A stretch of DNA of 64,000 bases from Corynebacterium singulare (GCF_000833575.1 NZ_CP010827.1:1971993-2035992); one strand, 5' to 3'; positions 52,945 to 63,227 are shown, counted from the stretch's first letter. Made by a program: numbers and translations. Notes: a model not told the origin generated them from the letters alone.

Positions 52945-54561
52945 TTAGTTCGCAGGGGCTGACTCGACGGTGTCGGTGGACGCGGCGGCGTCTGGGGCAT
53001 TCGATTCCACGGTATCCGTCACATCGCCCGTGCGTGACCCGTCATCTCCTTCAGTAACCGCAGGTGTGGCTGCTGTGTCACCGTCGTGCGCCTCCTCTGG
53101 TCGTGGAGCCACAGACGACTCGTTGCGTGGGGAGGCTTCCGCGCCGTCTTCTGTGCCTTCTTCCCTGCCACTCGCAGTGGGCTCCGCTGCTGGTGCGTCG
53201 TCCTGCGAGGCCTCGCGTGGGGCTGTTTCAGGCGCGGTCTGCTGCTCCGAGGACTCAGCCGCGTTGGCAATTTCATTCATCCACCGCGAGGGCGACAGCC
53301 AGCCCGCATCCACGCCATCCGGGTTTGCTGACGCGAGCAGCAATGCGCCAACAACAGCGAGCCCGGCACATAGGCCGGTCGTGGACGCGCGTACTCGTCC
53401 GCCCATGGTCCAGAAATAATCCCACTTGTTCTTTGGGTGATCTGAGCGCCAAATTCCGCGAGTGTGCTCATCCGGCTCGTCTTCCTTGTCGCGCCCCGAA
53501 TAAGCTGGGCGGCCTGGCCCATTGTCAGTGCTCATGTCCGTATTCGCTACAGCCCCCGCTACCGCCTGCGATGCCTCCCCCGAATCCTCACGTTTAGCAG
53601 CGGCATGCTGGTTCGTGGTCGGCACAGAGCTAGTCATCGACGCCTCAGCGTGGGCATCACTGCCCGTCGATGTGCTCGCGGAGTTTGTCGCCGTGCGATC
53701 CAAGGGGAACTCATCCGGAATGGCCTCTGGGTGGGGGAGCTTGTACAGATCCCAGAAGGACGCGAGCAGCGCCGAGCGGATCGCACGTTCAACTGCCCAC
53801 TGGCGGGCAGGGTTGACCCGCACGAGGACACGGTACTTCACCTGCCAGGGTTGACCGGCAACGGTCGGCGCCACAATTCCGGTAGCGGGAAGCACATCGA
53901 GCTCACCATCCACGTCATCACGAATATCCGGTGTGCGGATGGCGTGCTCCGAAATCTTTTCCACTCGAGCCGTAGTGTCAGGAAGGCTGTCTCCCTCATG
54001 GACCGGGATGGCGATGTCCACCACCGCACGGGACCACTCCTGGGAATAGTTTGTCACCACGCCTGCTGAACCGTTGGGCACCATAACCACCTCGCCGGTG
54101 GGAGTGCGCACCGTCGTCGTACGCAAAGTCAAGGACACAACGGTTCCCTCCACGCCCGTCACGCCATCGAAGCTCACATAATCTCCGACGCCGAACTGCT
54201 TCTCCGAGAGAATGAAGAAGCCGGCAAGGAAATCACCGATGATTTTCTGCGCACCGAAACCGACCGCGGCTGAGACCACGGTTGCGGGGATGGCCGCACC
54301 GAGTGCAGGTACGCCCAGGTTGGCGAGTGCAGCCACGACGAGAAGAAAATACGCCACGGCTTGGGCAACGTAGACCAGAGCGCCTGCCAAGGCTAAGCGC
54401 GCCTTGGTTGATTCCTCGTTCTCATCCAAGCGGGATTCGATAACCCGCACTGCCAGCCGTCCCACGCGGGGGATAAGAAGCACGGTGAGCAGCATGCCCA
54501 GTAGCGGCAGGCCATGATCGATGAAGGCCTGCCAGAAGGTGAAAAAATAGTACCTCAGCAT
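52945..54561 (-). CDS. mscCG: MscCG-like mechanosensitive channel / glutamate exporter
   Basis: A 538-residue MscS-family channel. Three N-terminal helices lead to the pore helix TVVSAAVGFGAQKIIGDFLAGFF and the MscS beta domain VGDYVSFDGVTGVEGTV. The arrangement SEKQFGVGDY and LPATGIVAPTVAGQPW matches C. glutamicum MscCG (NCgl1221), including a long cytoplasmic spacer, a fourth helix (GLCAGLAVVGALLLASAN) and the following GWLSPS motif with an extracellular acidic tail. MscCG relieves turgor and exports glutamate. Here the tail is especially Glu/Asp/Ala rich. Confidence 0.9.
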   Translation of the reverse strand: MLRYYFFTFWQAFIDHGLPLLGMLLTVLLIPRVGRLAVRVIESRLDENEESTKARLALAGALVYVAQAVAYFLLVVAALANLGVPALGAAIPATVVSAAVGFGAQKIIGDFLAGFFILSEKQFGVGDYVSFDGVTGVEGTVVSLTLRTTTVRTPTGEVVMVPNGSAGVVTNYSQEWSRAVVDIAIPVHEGDSLPDTTARVEKISEHAIRTPDIRDDVDGELDVLPATGIVAPTVAGQPWQVKYRVLVRVNPARQWAVERAIRSALLASFWDLYKLPHPEAIPDEFPLDRTATNSASTSTGSDAHAEASMTSSVPTTNQHAAAKREDSGEASQAVAGAVANTDMSTDNGPGRPAYSGRDKEDEPDEHTRGIWRSDHPKNKWDYFWTMGGRVRASTTGLCAGLAVVGALLLASANPDGVDAGWLSPSRWMNEIANAAESSEQQTAPETAPREASQDDAPAAEPTASGREEGTEDGAEASPRNESSVAPRPEEAHDGDTAATPAVTEGDDGSRTGDVTDTVESNAPDAAASTDTVESAPAN

Positions 54562-54612
54562 TTCACTAACTCTAGCCGCGCACCCTGCCAGAAGCCTTGG
54601 AAGAAGAAGCGA

Positions 54613-56211
54613 CTACGTGCGGTGAATGAGATAATAGTTCGGCGTGGGCTTCCACGTGTAGCTAGCGGGAGCAATGTCCTTGCCATAGGCCCCAAGTGCC
54701 TTTGAGGTCCACAGCGGAATCGCCGGCATAGCGTCCACCAGAAGATCCTGGGCCTGCGCGTAGTACTCGTGGGCCTCAGCCTTGGTAGCGGCCTTGCCGG
54801 CTTTCTTGAGCAGATCATCGAATTCGCCGTTGCTAAATCCGGACTCATTTGCCGCCGAGTACGACGCAAACAGTGGTGCGAGGAAGGAAGATTCATCCGG
54901 GTATTCTGCCTGCCACACGGTGCGGAAGGCTCCCGTGATGTGACGCGCAGTGACTTCTTGGCGCATATCCTTGAACGTTTCCAAGGGACGACCTTCACAG
55001 GGCACGCCGAGGGTATCCGTCATCTGTTGAGCTACAGCTTCGACCCACTTCTGGTGGCTGCCATCCAGGTTATAGGCAATGCTGAAGGTCCCTTCAAAGG
55101 GATCCATTTTCTCTGCCTTCTCCCAGAGTTCGCGGGCCTTTTCCGGCTGGTAGGTCAGCGCCTCTGCGTCGGTGGGTGCGGGTGGCATCGTGCCATGAAG
55201 TGGTGCCACGAAGCCATTGGCCGGGATTACGGTGTCGTAGAAGACCTCGCGGGCCAGCTTCTCACGGTCCACTGCCATAGACAGGGCGCGTCGGCGCAGA
55301 CGGCCTGCCTCGCCGCGGAAGTTCGAGGCATTAGCCGGGATGGTGATTTCCATCATGGACCCCACCGGCTTGCTTACTGCCTGGGAACCCAACTCATCTT
55401 CGAAGGTGGCCAGCTTGGAATCAGGGATCTGGACAAGCACGTCCAGATTCCCTGCCACCAAGTCCTTGTAAGCGTGATCCTCTGAGGGATAGATTACAAA
55501 CTTGATTCCCTCGTTCTGCGGGGTACGCGGCCCCTCATAGCGAGGATTCGGCACGATTGTGAGAGCTTCTTCGCGTTCCCACGAGACCAACATGTAGGGC
55601 CCGTTGCCGATGGGATCCGTGCCGCGCTCAGTCAGTTGATTTTGATCCTCAGAGCGCATGGGGAAGAAGACGGAGTAGCCCAAGCGCTCGAGGAAACCCG
55701 CGGTGGGGCGAGAGAGCTCAATGCGGAAGGACTTCTTCCCCGTCACGCTCAAGCCGCGCATGGTTTGCTGACCCTCGTGGAACCCCAGGATGGGCTCGAA
55801 ATTATAGGCCGACAGCAATGACTGGCGTACAGCCGTATTCCACGTATCAACGAAGTCTCGGGCGTCAACCTCCGAGCCATCGGAAAACACTGCGTCATCC
55901 CGGATGACCACGTCATAGGTCGTGTCGTTGACTTGGGTGACGGACTCCGCCATGTCATAGTGCGGGTTGCCGTCCTTGTCCAAATACATCAGGCCGGAGT
56001 ACACCAAGTTGATGATGGTCTGACCCGGAACGTCATTGGAGTCTGCCGGGATGAGGGATTTTTGGGGTTCGGAGATATCGGTCGTAATAAGGTCTAGTCC
56101 TGAAGTATCGACGTGTGCGGACTCATCCGCGCAGCCTGTAACGGCCGCCGCGCCGACGCACGTCACGGCCAGAGCTAACACTACGCTAAGACCGGACCGG
56201 ACAGATCGCAC
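54613..56211 (-). CDS. ABC transporter substrate-binding lipoprotein (family 5, peptide type)
   Basis: A 532-residue extracellular solute-binding protein. The signal ends at a lipobox, AAVTGC (Cys27). The SBP_bac_5 region includes DDAVFSDGSEVDARDFVDTW and VSWEREEALTIVPNPRYEG, with LRRRALSMAVDREKLAREVFYDTVIPANGFV further on (ends LRRRALSMAV), all typical of Opp/Dpp-type proteins that bind oligopeptides or other small ligands. No permease or ATPase genes lie next to it, so it may serve a transporter elsewhere or act alone. The gene starts 47 bases from the TRIC-like gene, same strand. Confidence 0.9.
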   Translation of the reverse strand: MRSVRSGLSVVLALAVTCVGAAAVTGCADESAHVDTSGLDLITTDISEPQKSLIPADSNDVPGQTIINLVYSGLMYLDKDGNPHYDMAESVTQVNDTTYDVVIRDDAVFSDGSEVDARDFVDTWNTAVRQSLLSAYNFEPILGFHEGQQTMRGLSVTGKKSFRIELSRPTAGFLERLGYSVFFPMRSEDQNQLTERGTDPIGNGPYMLVSWEREEALTIVPNPRYEGPRTPQNEGIKFVIYPSEDHAYKDLVAGNLDVLVQIPDSKLATFEDELGSQAVSKPVGSMMEITIPANASNFRGEAGRLRRRALSMAVDREKLAREVFYDTVIPANGFVAPLHGTMPPAPTDAEALTYQPEKARELWEKAEKMDPFEGTFSIAYNLDGSHQKWVEAVAQQMTDTLGVPCEGRPLETFKDMRQEVTARHITGAFRTVWQAEYPDESSFLAPLFASYSAANESGFSNGEFDDLLKKAGKAATKAEAHEYYAQAQDLLVDAMPAIPLWTSKALGAYGKDIAPASYTWKPTPNYYLIHRT

Positions 56212-56257
56212 CCTTGACTCCTTTCTTCCGCACCCATTTTAACCTATTTTTCAGGTT

Positions 56258-57334
56258 TTAATTATCTCGGTTCTCGTAGCGGTGCATAAGTTTCTCAACC
56301 AGCTCATCTGTAAGCTTCTCATCGGCCAAGATTCGGTCCAGAAGCTCGCGCGGCGAAGGCCCTTCGCTGTTCTGGGCATCGTAGGAATCACCGCTAAGGT
56401 CTACACCGAAATCAGAGTGGGCGTCAGAAGAAGCTGCCGCCATCTCTGCAGACATCTCGGCGACTTCCTCATTGAAGGAATCGAGGAACTCTGAGGCGTC
56501 GATAGTCGCGTCTGCTCGGCGCTTACCCGCGCGCACCTCACGCTCAATACGTCGCTGCAGTGCTTTCTCCATCTGGTTATGCCGCCACGCACGGAGCTTG
56601 GTCGGCTCCAGACGACGGCCCACAGCGCGGCCCTTGTTCTCCGCCTTGCGCGCCATCACCATGACATACGCAGCAGTGTCATTAACCGGCGCCCACTCTT
56701 GGCGGGCAGGAATGCGCCAGCCTACCCAGATGCCCAGCATGGTCAGTACAAAGGACACGATTGGGCCCAAAATGACACCGTAGGCCAAGAACCCGGTGGC
56801 ATCCGCCCCCAGCACCACCAGTGCACACGCCACTGCCGGGATAACAGTCGGCGTGTTGTCACCAAAGACCGCCGGTTCACGGCCCATCGCAATGTCACGA
56901 ATCATGGAGCCGCCAGTCGCTGTGAACACACCCATCATGATGCAGGGAATGAAGGGCAGGCCGTAGGCAATGGCCTTGAGCGCGCCTGTCGACGCCCACA
57001 GTGCCGACACCACCGCATCACCATGGGATTGCACATAATCCCAGGTCTTGCCCTTGAAGTAGACAAAGCGCGCGATGATTGCGCCTGTAAAAGCCAAGTA
57101 AAGGTACTCCGGCTGACTCATCGCCGCCACGGTGCCGCGGTTGATGAGCACGTCACGGATCATGCCTCCGCCCAAGGAGGAGAACATCGCGATGAAGAAG
57201 AAACCCACGATGTCGTAGCCGCGCTGGCGGGCAATGGTGCCGCCGATCATGCCCATGAGAAGGACTCCGATGATGTCGGACCAGTAATACAGCGACTCGA
57301 TTAACGGGTCCATCTCAACACTCATGTGGGTCAT
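56258..57334 (-). CDS. TRIC-family (UPF0126) cation channel with long C-terminal tail
   Basis: About 358 residues. The first 210 form the two-repeat membrane unit of prokaryotic TRIC channels: GMIGGTIARQRGYDIVGFFFIAM and GGGMIRDVLINRG, repeated as GVFTATGGSMIRDIAMGR, with the glycine-rich GGxxRD marks. A charged cytoplasmic tail (residues 235-358) with KAENKGRAVGRRLEPTKLRAWRHN and an acidic end is not part of the family core. The start is uncertain: ATGs at 57334, 57325 and 57313 all fit, none with a ribosome site, so leaderless translation is possible. Confidence 0.85.
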   Translation of the reverse strand: MTHMSVEMDPLIESLYYWSDIIGVLLMGMIGGTIARQRGYDIVGFFFIAMFSSLGGGMIRDVLINRGTVAAMSQPEYLYLAFTGAIIARFVYFKGKTWDYVQSHGDAVVSALWASTGALKAIAYGLPFIPCIMMGVFTATGGSMIRDIAMGREPAVFGDNTPTVIPAVACALVVLGADATGFLAYGVILGPIVSFVLTMLGIWVGWRIPARQEWAPVNDTAAYVMVMARKAENKGRAVGRRLEPTKLRAWRHNQMEKALQRRIEREVRAGKRRADATIDASEFLDSFNEEVAEMSAEMAAASSDAHSDFGVDLSGDSYDAQNSEGPSPRELLDRILADEKLTDELVEKLMHRYENRDN

Positions 57335-57418
57335 GGTAACTGCTAGCCCGCAGATTCTCGCATTGAGGTTCGCTTCGCCCGCCAGCGTCGTGGCGACGCT
57401 CGACAGCGAGCCTGATGG

Positions 57419-57492
57419 TGGGGCCACCGGGGCTCGAACCCGGGACCAACGGATTATGAGTCCGTAGCTCTAACCGACTGAGCTATAGCCCC
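57419..57492 (-). tRNA. tRNA with CAT anticodon (Ile2 or elongator Met)
   Basis: A complete 74-base cloverleaf on the minus strand: acceptor GGGGCTA with TGGCCCC, D-arm TAGCTCAGTCGGTTAGAGC, anticodon stem ACGGA/TCCGT with loop CTCATAA, T-arm GGTTCGAGCC, discriminator A. CAT in this loop is either elongator methionine or isoleucine-2 after lysidine modification by TilS. The variable loop TTGGTC is more like Ile2, but this is not decisive. Confidence 0.93.
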
Positions 57493-57854
57493 GCGTATTC
57501 ATTACTCATGTGTCCGCTCCGGCTCACAGCCAGCCGCGCCACACTCAGCAGCGAATCCGCTCCCCGCAACATTAATCGGCAGGACCCTCAAACAGCAATT
57601 TGCGGCAATGACTCCCCCACTAGTCTGCTGCACTTCTCGGTCTCACCGAGCCCTCGGAAGCGCCGAGCAGTGCCACAAGCGCGACAGCACCAGCAAAAGC
57701 TCAGCCCCCATTTGGGCCACTGATCCGGAATCCACCGAGAACCAGAGCCTTCGAACAGCACACCAAACTGCCGGACAGAACACACCCCATCAGGGCTAAC
57801 TTCACACGCTCGCAGGAGCACCGAGAAGCATCGATGACTGCTACACATGGACGC
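57493..57854. other. Intergenic region at the leader-distal end of the CRISPR array
   Basis: No gene found in these 362 bases between the tRNA and the array. Short reading frames exist on both strands but lack ribosome sites. It may hold remains of older repeat-spacer units or a terminator for the array transcript; I see no repeat copies here. Confidence 0.6.
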
Positions 57855-60800
57855 GCCTCATCCCCGCTTACGCGGGGAGCACTCCACAAGCTTCAGGCCG
57901 GGGTACGCGTGCCCGGGCTCATCCCCGCTTACGCGGGGAGCACCATTCCAGTGAGTCCGCGCCCTCGAGGTCATCGGGCTCATCCCCGCTTACGCGGGGA
58001 GCACGCCTTCTTATCGACAGCCGAGTCTACGTAACCCGGCTCATCCCCGCTTACGCGGGGAGCACAGCAAAGTGGGCTGGTACCCCTCAAACGCCACGGG
58101 CTCATCCCCGCTTACGCGGGGAGCACGGTGGCCCTTATGGTGGTCATACTGCCGGAACCGGCTCATCCCCGCTTACGCGGGGAGCACTATGTCAGCGCCG
58201 TTCGTTCCCTCCCAACCACGGGCTCATCCCCGCTTACGCGGGGAGCACAGCGCCCTTCCTTCCTATCGGGCTCGATAACCGGGCTCATCCCCGCTTACGC
58301 GGGGAGCACCTGTACACTTTTCGCCCGTTGTACCAGGCTTCCGGCTCATCCCCGCTTACGCGGGGAGCACTCTGTACCCGCGAGGACATGATAGCTAGAT
58401 TTGGGCTCATCCCCGCTTACGCGGGGAGCACTCCAGTTCCCGGTCGATGGCATCAACCGCCGAGGGCTCATCCCCGCTTACGCGGGGAGCACCTGTACAC
58501 TTTTCGCCCGTTGTACCAGGCTTCCGGCTCATCCCCGCTTACGCGGGGAGCACTCTGTACCCGCGAGGACATGATAGCTAGATTTGGGCTCATCCCCGCT
58601 TACGCGGGGAGCACTCCAGTTCCCGGTCGATGGCATCAACCGCCGAGGGCTCATCCCCGCTTACGCGGGGAGCACCCCGACGCCGGTACGCTCCTCAAGT
58701 CTGCCCTGGGCTCATCCCCGCTTACGCGGGGAGCACGCTCGTGGTCTTGGATTACGCAAAACACCCAGCGGCTCATCCCCGCTTACGCGGGGAGCACCCC
58801 ATCTCGGTATTGAGCGCGGCCTGAGCAATCGGCTCATCCCCGCTTACGCGGGGAGCACGTGGTGGGCTCAGCGCCCAGGCGCTCACCATCCGGCTCATCC
58901 CCGCTTACGCGGGGAGCACGGTGGCTTCGGTCAGGTAGGTTTCTTCGTCGCGGGCTCATCCCCGCTTACGCGGGGAGCACGGTTCCCTTGGTGACTAGTT
59001 CTCCTTCTCGCCAGGCTCATCCCCGCTTACGCGGGGAGCACCGGTCCCTACCCAATGACGTGACACCTCACCAGGGCTCATCCCCGCTTACGCGGGGAGC
59101 ACGACTCCCTAAAGTCCTCTACGTTGTTAGTGCGGGGCTCATCCCCGCTTACGCGGGGAGCACGGAGTCGCCGTTAGTCACCTTCCGCAGCCATTGGGCT
59201 CATCCCCGCTTACGCGGGGAGCACTAACCGACGAGAGTGTCGCGGTACGACTCGAGGGGCTCATCCCCGCTTACGCGGGGAGCACAGCCTGACACCAGGG
59301 CATCACCAGACGGTGGTGGGCTCATCCCCGCTTACGCGGGGAGCACCACACCCGATGAACTACGCGCCGGAGCTAAGGGGGCTCATCCCCGCTTACGCGG
59401 GGAGCACCCAGGTCATAGCGGGTTGCAACGCGGATCGCGGGGCTCATCCCCGCTTACGCGGGGAGCACCCGGTAAATTTGAGGTTGTTTCAGCATGGTTG
59501 GGGCTCATCCCCGCTTACGCGGGGAGCACATGGTGTGGATGGTCGCGCCCAGGCTGCGGTAGGGCTCATCCCCGCTTACGCGGGGAGCACTTTTCCTTTC
59601 TGCTGGGCTCTCTGCCTTACATCGGCTCATCCCCGCTTACGCGGGGAGCACTTGAACGCTGTCGCCATGCCCGACAGTGTGCGGGGCTCATCCCCGCTTA
59701 CGCGGGGAGCACTCGCAGGGTGTCGTCTGCGTCGCTGGAGTCGAGGGCTCATCCCCGCTTACGCGGGGAGCACGGCAGAGGAGTTCGAGTATGGGCGCGC
59801 CATGGGGGCTCATCCCCGCTTACGCGGGGAGCACGCCGTAGTCAGCGCATACTGATTCACGTCATACGGCTCATCCCCGCTTACGCGGGGAGCACTCAAC
59901 CTACGTCCCCTATGACTGGTGCTATTTGGGCTCATCCCCGCTTACGCGGGGAGCACGGTATTCGTAAAGCGTGGAATGCCGTCGGAAAAGGCTCATCCCC
60001 GCTTACGCGGGGAGCACTCCGCAATATCCTCGCGGACTTCCGCCAACTTCGGCTCATCCCCGCTTACGCGGGGAGCACGCGGTGTCGGCTAGGGAGGCCT
60101 CTCATTCTGCGGGCTCATCCCCGCTTACGCGGGGAGCACCACAGCGTGAGCTTGAGGTTTTAGCGGCTGACGGGCTCATCCCCGCTTACGCGGGGAGCAC
60201 CCTACTCAGTTGGCGGCGGCTGACCCCCAGACGGGCTCATCCCCGCTTACGCGGGGAGCACGGCCTTCTGGCCTTGGTCGTCTGGTGCCGAATGGGCTCA
60301 TCCCCGCTTACGCGGGGAGCACTGGCTGGTTCTCGGTCTGAGTAAGCACGTAGAGGGCTCATCCCCGCTTACGCGGGGAGCACGCAAACATCACCACAGG
60401 GACAAACGGGACAAAGGGCTCATCCCCGCTTACGCGGGGAGCACAACCGCGACGCCACCTTCCCCGCACGCCTCAGCGGCTCATCCCCGCTTACGCGGGG
60501 AGCACGTCGAGATGGTGTGGGACGGCGCGCAGGCGGTGGGCTCATCCCCGCTTACGCGGGGAGCACGAAGCATGATCCGCCGCTGCCGTACATGCGTTGG
60601 GCTCATCCCCGCTTACGCGGGGAGCACCACTTGAAGCTCTTTCTGCCGCAATCGCTGATGGGCTCATCCCCGCTTACGCGGGGAGCACAAATATTGCCCT
60701 TAACAGTAGCCATCAAAAACCGGCTCATCCCCGCTTACGCGGGGAGCACAGCACGATGAGGCAGGAGATGATGATTAATAAGGGCTCATCCCCGCTTACG

Positions 60801-61847
60801 CGGGGAGCACCTCGGAGGCCTCATCGGCTTTATCCTCCACGCCGGCTCATCCCCGCTTACGCGGGGAGCACGGTGCCGTGCGACATTCCGATGGCCATCT
60901 GGTCGGCTCATCCCCGCTTACGCGGGGAGCACGGCTACGGCGGTGCGTAGTGTCTCGATTTGGAGGGCTCATCCCCGCTTACGCGGGGAGCACGTTAGTG
61001 GGTGCTGGTTAGAGTTTCTTCCAGCCGGCTCATCCCCGCTTACGCGGGGAGCACGCCCTGCTGTGGCACTGCATGCCTGCAACCCCCGGCTCATCCCCGC
61101 TTACGCGGGGAGCACCTTGGCCTCGTCGATGGTGAGGGGTTCGAGCGGGGCTCATCCCCGCTTACGCGGGGAGCACTTCCCGACCCTTGGTGCTCTCGAC
61201 TTCCACATGGGCTCATCCCCGCTTACGCGGGGAGCACTGGGCAGCGATGACATAAGTGCCCTTCGGCACCGGCTCATCCCCGCTTACGCGGGGAGCACTG
61301 TGTTCTTTGAGACGGATATTGGGCCTAGTGGGGCTCATCCCCGCTTACGCGGGGAGCACTTCTTCCTCCGATGGTTCCTCTTCTGGTGCCGGGGCTCATC
61401 CCCGCTTACGCGGGGAGCACGTGACGGCAAGGTCTTCGGCCTGTTCACCAACGGGCTCATCCCCGCTTACGCGGGGAGCACATGTGCTGAAGGTTGCGCG
61501 TCTCCCCCCGGATGGGCTCATCCCCGCTTACGCGGGGAGCACTGCGCGTCGTGGATTTGCTTGCGAGTTGGTGTGGGCTCATCCCCGCTTACGCGGGGAG
61601 CACCCACCCCCCACGGGGGTTAGGCGGTGAGGTAGGGGCTCATCCCCGCTTACGCGGGGAGCACTTTAAGCGTGGCCGTGGGCCTGGCAAGAACGCGGGC
61701 TCATCCCCGCTTACGCGGGGAGCACATGTCACGAGTCATTGCGCCAGCGAACGCAATCGGCTCATCCCCGCTTACGCGGGGAGCACTATTCGGAATGAGT
61801 ATGGCTAGAATCCGCCTTCGGCTCATCCCCGCTTACGCGGGGAGCAC
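57855..61847 (-). CRISPR. Type I-E CRISPR array, 66 repeats and 65 spacers
   Basis: A 28-bp repeat, GTGCTCCCCGCGTAAGCGGG followed by GATGAGCC in the transcribed (minus) sense, alternates with 33-bp spacers. The first repeat starts at 57855 and the last at 61820, exactly 65 periods of 61 bases apart. The hairpin CCCCGC/GCGGGG is the Cas6e target. The repeat family and the cas genes identify subtype I-E. The leftmost repeat differs at its second plus-strand base (C for G), as expected for the leader-distal end, so the oldest spacers are on the left and the newest at 61787-61819. All reading frames crossing the array are artefacts. Confidence 0.98.
58310..58675 (-). repeat. Tandem duplication of three repeat-spacer units in the array
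   Basis: Spacers 8, 9 and 10 (58310-58342, 58371-58403, 58432-58464) occur again, in the same order, as spacers 11, 12 and 13. The 183-base block 58310-58492 equals 58493-58675. It leaves 62 distinct spacers. Confidence 0.95.
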
Positions 61848-61935
61848 TCTTGCTGAGCTGCAAGTCTTCGAGCCTGGCCACTATTTTACATACGGCTTTA
61901 TGAATAGTGCCTTGTTCTATCGGCTACTTGGTTAG
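61848..61935 (-). promoter_or_regulatory. CRISPR leader between cas2 and the array
   Basis: The 88 bases between the cas2 stop and the last repeat are the leader side. They contain an AT-rich stretch with TATGTAAAATAG on the minus strand, usable as a promoter -10 region, and an inverted repeat GGCCACTATT (61876-61885) with AATAGTGCC (61903-61911). In E. coli the leader carries an IHF site for spacer integration; actinobacteria lack IHF, so this inverted repeat may matter instead. That is inference. Confidence 0.65.
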
Positions 61936-62292
61936 TTATGCACCTTTCTGCTTCCTATATGCGGAACGAACACGGCGGGCGTTTGACCACCCCTTTCGAT
62001 TCTGCTCATTCTGTGGCTTCGTTGTGGGGCGGACCATGAGCGTAACGCCGTCAAAATCAGAAGGTGTCCAGTGATGGCGGTGAGTCTTAAACTCCATGCC
62101 TTGTTCATTGGCTGCTGAATAGACCAAAAGTGCACGGCCGTCCTTACACAATTCGGTGGTTCGCTCCCACAGCAGATCACGGATGCGAGCGGAAGGCCGT
62201 CCTACGAAAACTCCAGGAGTTAGTTCAATTAGCCACTTCGACAAGTCGCCGCGTAGCCCTGCAGGGCACGCAGTGACAACGAGAACCATCAT
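61936..62292 (-). CDS. cas2: CRISPR-associated endonuclease Cas2 (I-E)
   Basis: A 118-residue Cas2e. It starts MMVLVVTACPAGLRGDLSKWL with ELTPGVFVGRPSARIRDLLWE following, the ferredoxin-like fold of the I-E family. With Cas1 it forms the integrase complex that inserts new spacers at the leader. The ATG at 62292 overlaps the Cas1 stop. The C-terminal 20 residues are basic (RKGWSNARRVRSAYRKQ). Confidence 0.95.
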   Translation of the reverse strand: MMVLVVTACPAGLRGDLSKWLIELTPGVFVGRPSARIRDLLWERTTELCKDGRALLVYSAANEQGMEFKTHRHHWTPSDFDGVTLMVRPTTKPQNEQNRKGWSNARRVRSAYRKQKGA

Positions 62293-63227
62293 GAAAGAGT
62301 CTCCTCTTCGGCCCAATTCATTCCAGAAGCAATCACTTCAAGCTCACTCCAGAGCATAAGTTCCACGTCGCTCACCAGCTCGTCATCTGGGACATCAAAT
62401 AGGGACTTCAAATCTTTGACCATGCGGGGCATGAGCCGGTGGGAAACAACATAATCGCGGACATGACGGCGCACTTCAACGGACGGCTTACCCTTCGCCG
62501 CAGCAACCGTGTCAAAAGCGGCCGGAATTGAAATCTCTGCCTTGTACAAGTCGGCAATGTCGTAGACAAAGGAACGATCAGTTCCGGTATGAATAACGCC
62601 GAGAGCCGGAACAAAGCCCAATGCGGAGATCACAGCATGTGCTACCCCATACAGGGCCGCGCTGGCTGCAGTAAGTGCTTGGTTGATCGGATCAGAAGAT
62701 TCGAAGTCGTTGGGATCGTACGACCTCCTATTCCAATAGACACCAGTTCGCACAGATTCTTTTTCGTACACCTTCTTCATCCGAGCACCTTCGCGCCCGC
62801 GGAGCTGGGCCATGGTTAGCCCAGATACATCCTCACCGGGAAAGCGCATGGCATACATCCGGCGGGCACAGTTCAATCGTTTGCGCTGATGCGTGACTAC
62901 TTCTGCTTGAATTTCTGCCATACGGCTTGACTTCGCGGGTGGGCGGCCATGTGCGTAATAGCGCACACCGCGCTCCCCTACCCAGACCGCGCTCACTCCG
63001 GCATCACCAAGCAAGGCCATCGCGGCGTATGTAATCTTCGTGCCCGGTCCTAGAAGCAAAGCTGCAATCTGCGTAGCGGGCACATGCGCGGTGCCGCGTT
63101 GATCAACGATGGTGAGTGAATTGCCATCGCGGTTAATAACGCACCGCTCAGCGTAAAGAAAACTGATGCGGTCCCCAACGCGCGCCAAAGCTTGGCGTGT
63201 GAGAGGGACCTCATGTGGGGTGGTCAT
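62289..63227 (-). CDS. cas1: CRISPR-associated integrase Cas1 (I-E)
   Basis: A 312-residue Cas1e. The metal-binding active-site residues are Glu146 (GREGARM), His213 (VIHTGTD), Asp223 and Asp226 (VYDIADLY); they match E. coli Cas1 Glu141, His208, Asp218 and Asp221 with one common offset of 5. It catalyses spacer integration with Cas2. It overlaps cas6e and cas2 by 4 bases each, so the adaptation and processing genes are translated together. Confidence 0.97.
   Translation of the reverse strand: MTTPHEVPLTRQALARVGDRISFLYAERCVINRDGNSLTIVDQRGTAHVPATQIAALLLGPGTKITYAAMALLGDAGVSAVWVGERGVRYYAHGRPPAKSSRMAEIQAEVVTHQRKRLNCARRMYAMRFPGEDVSGLTMAQLRGREGARMKKVYEKESVRTGVYWNRRSYDPNDFESSDPINQALTAASAALYGVAHAVISALGFVPALGVIHTGTDRSFVYDIADLYKAEISIPAAFDTVAAAKGKPSVEVRRHVRDYVVSHRLMPRMVKDLKSLFDVPDDELVSDVELMLWSELEVIASGMNWAEEETLS

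Noticed and set aside
57834..61935. Many plus-strand reading frames crossing the array with recurring SSPLTRGA, LIPAYAGST and AHPRLRGEH motifs
   Set aside because: They are translations of the CRISPR repeat in three frames. The 61-base period shifts the frame at each repeat, which produces the false motifs.
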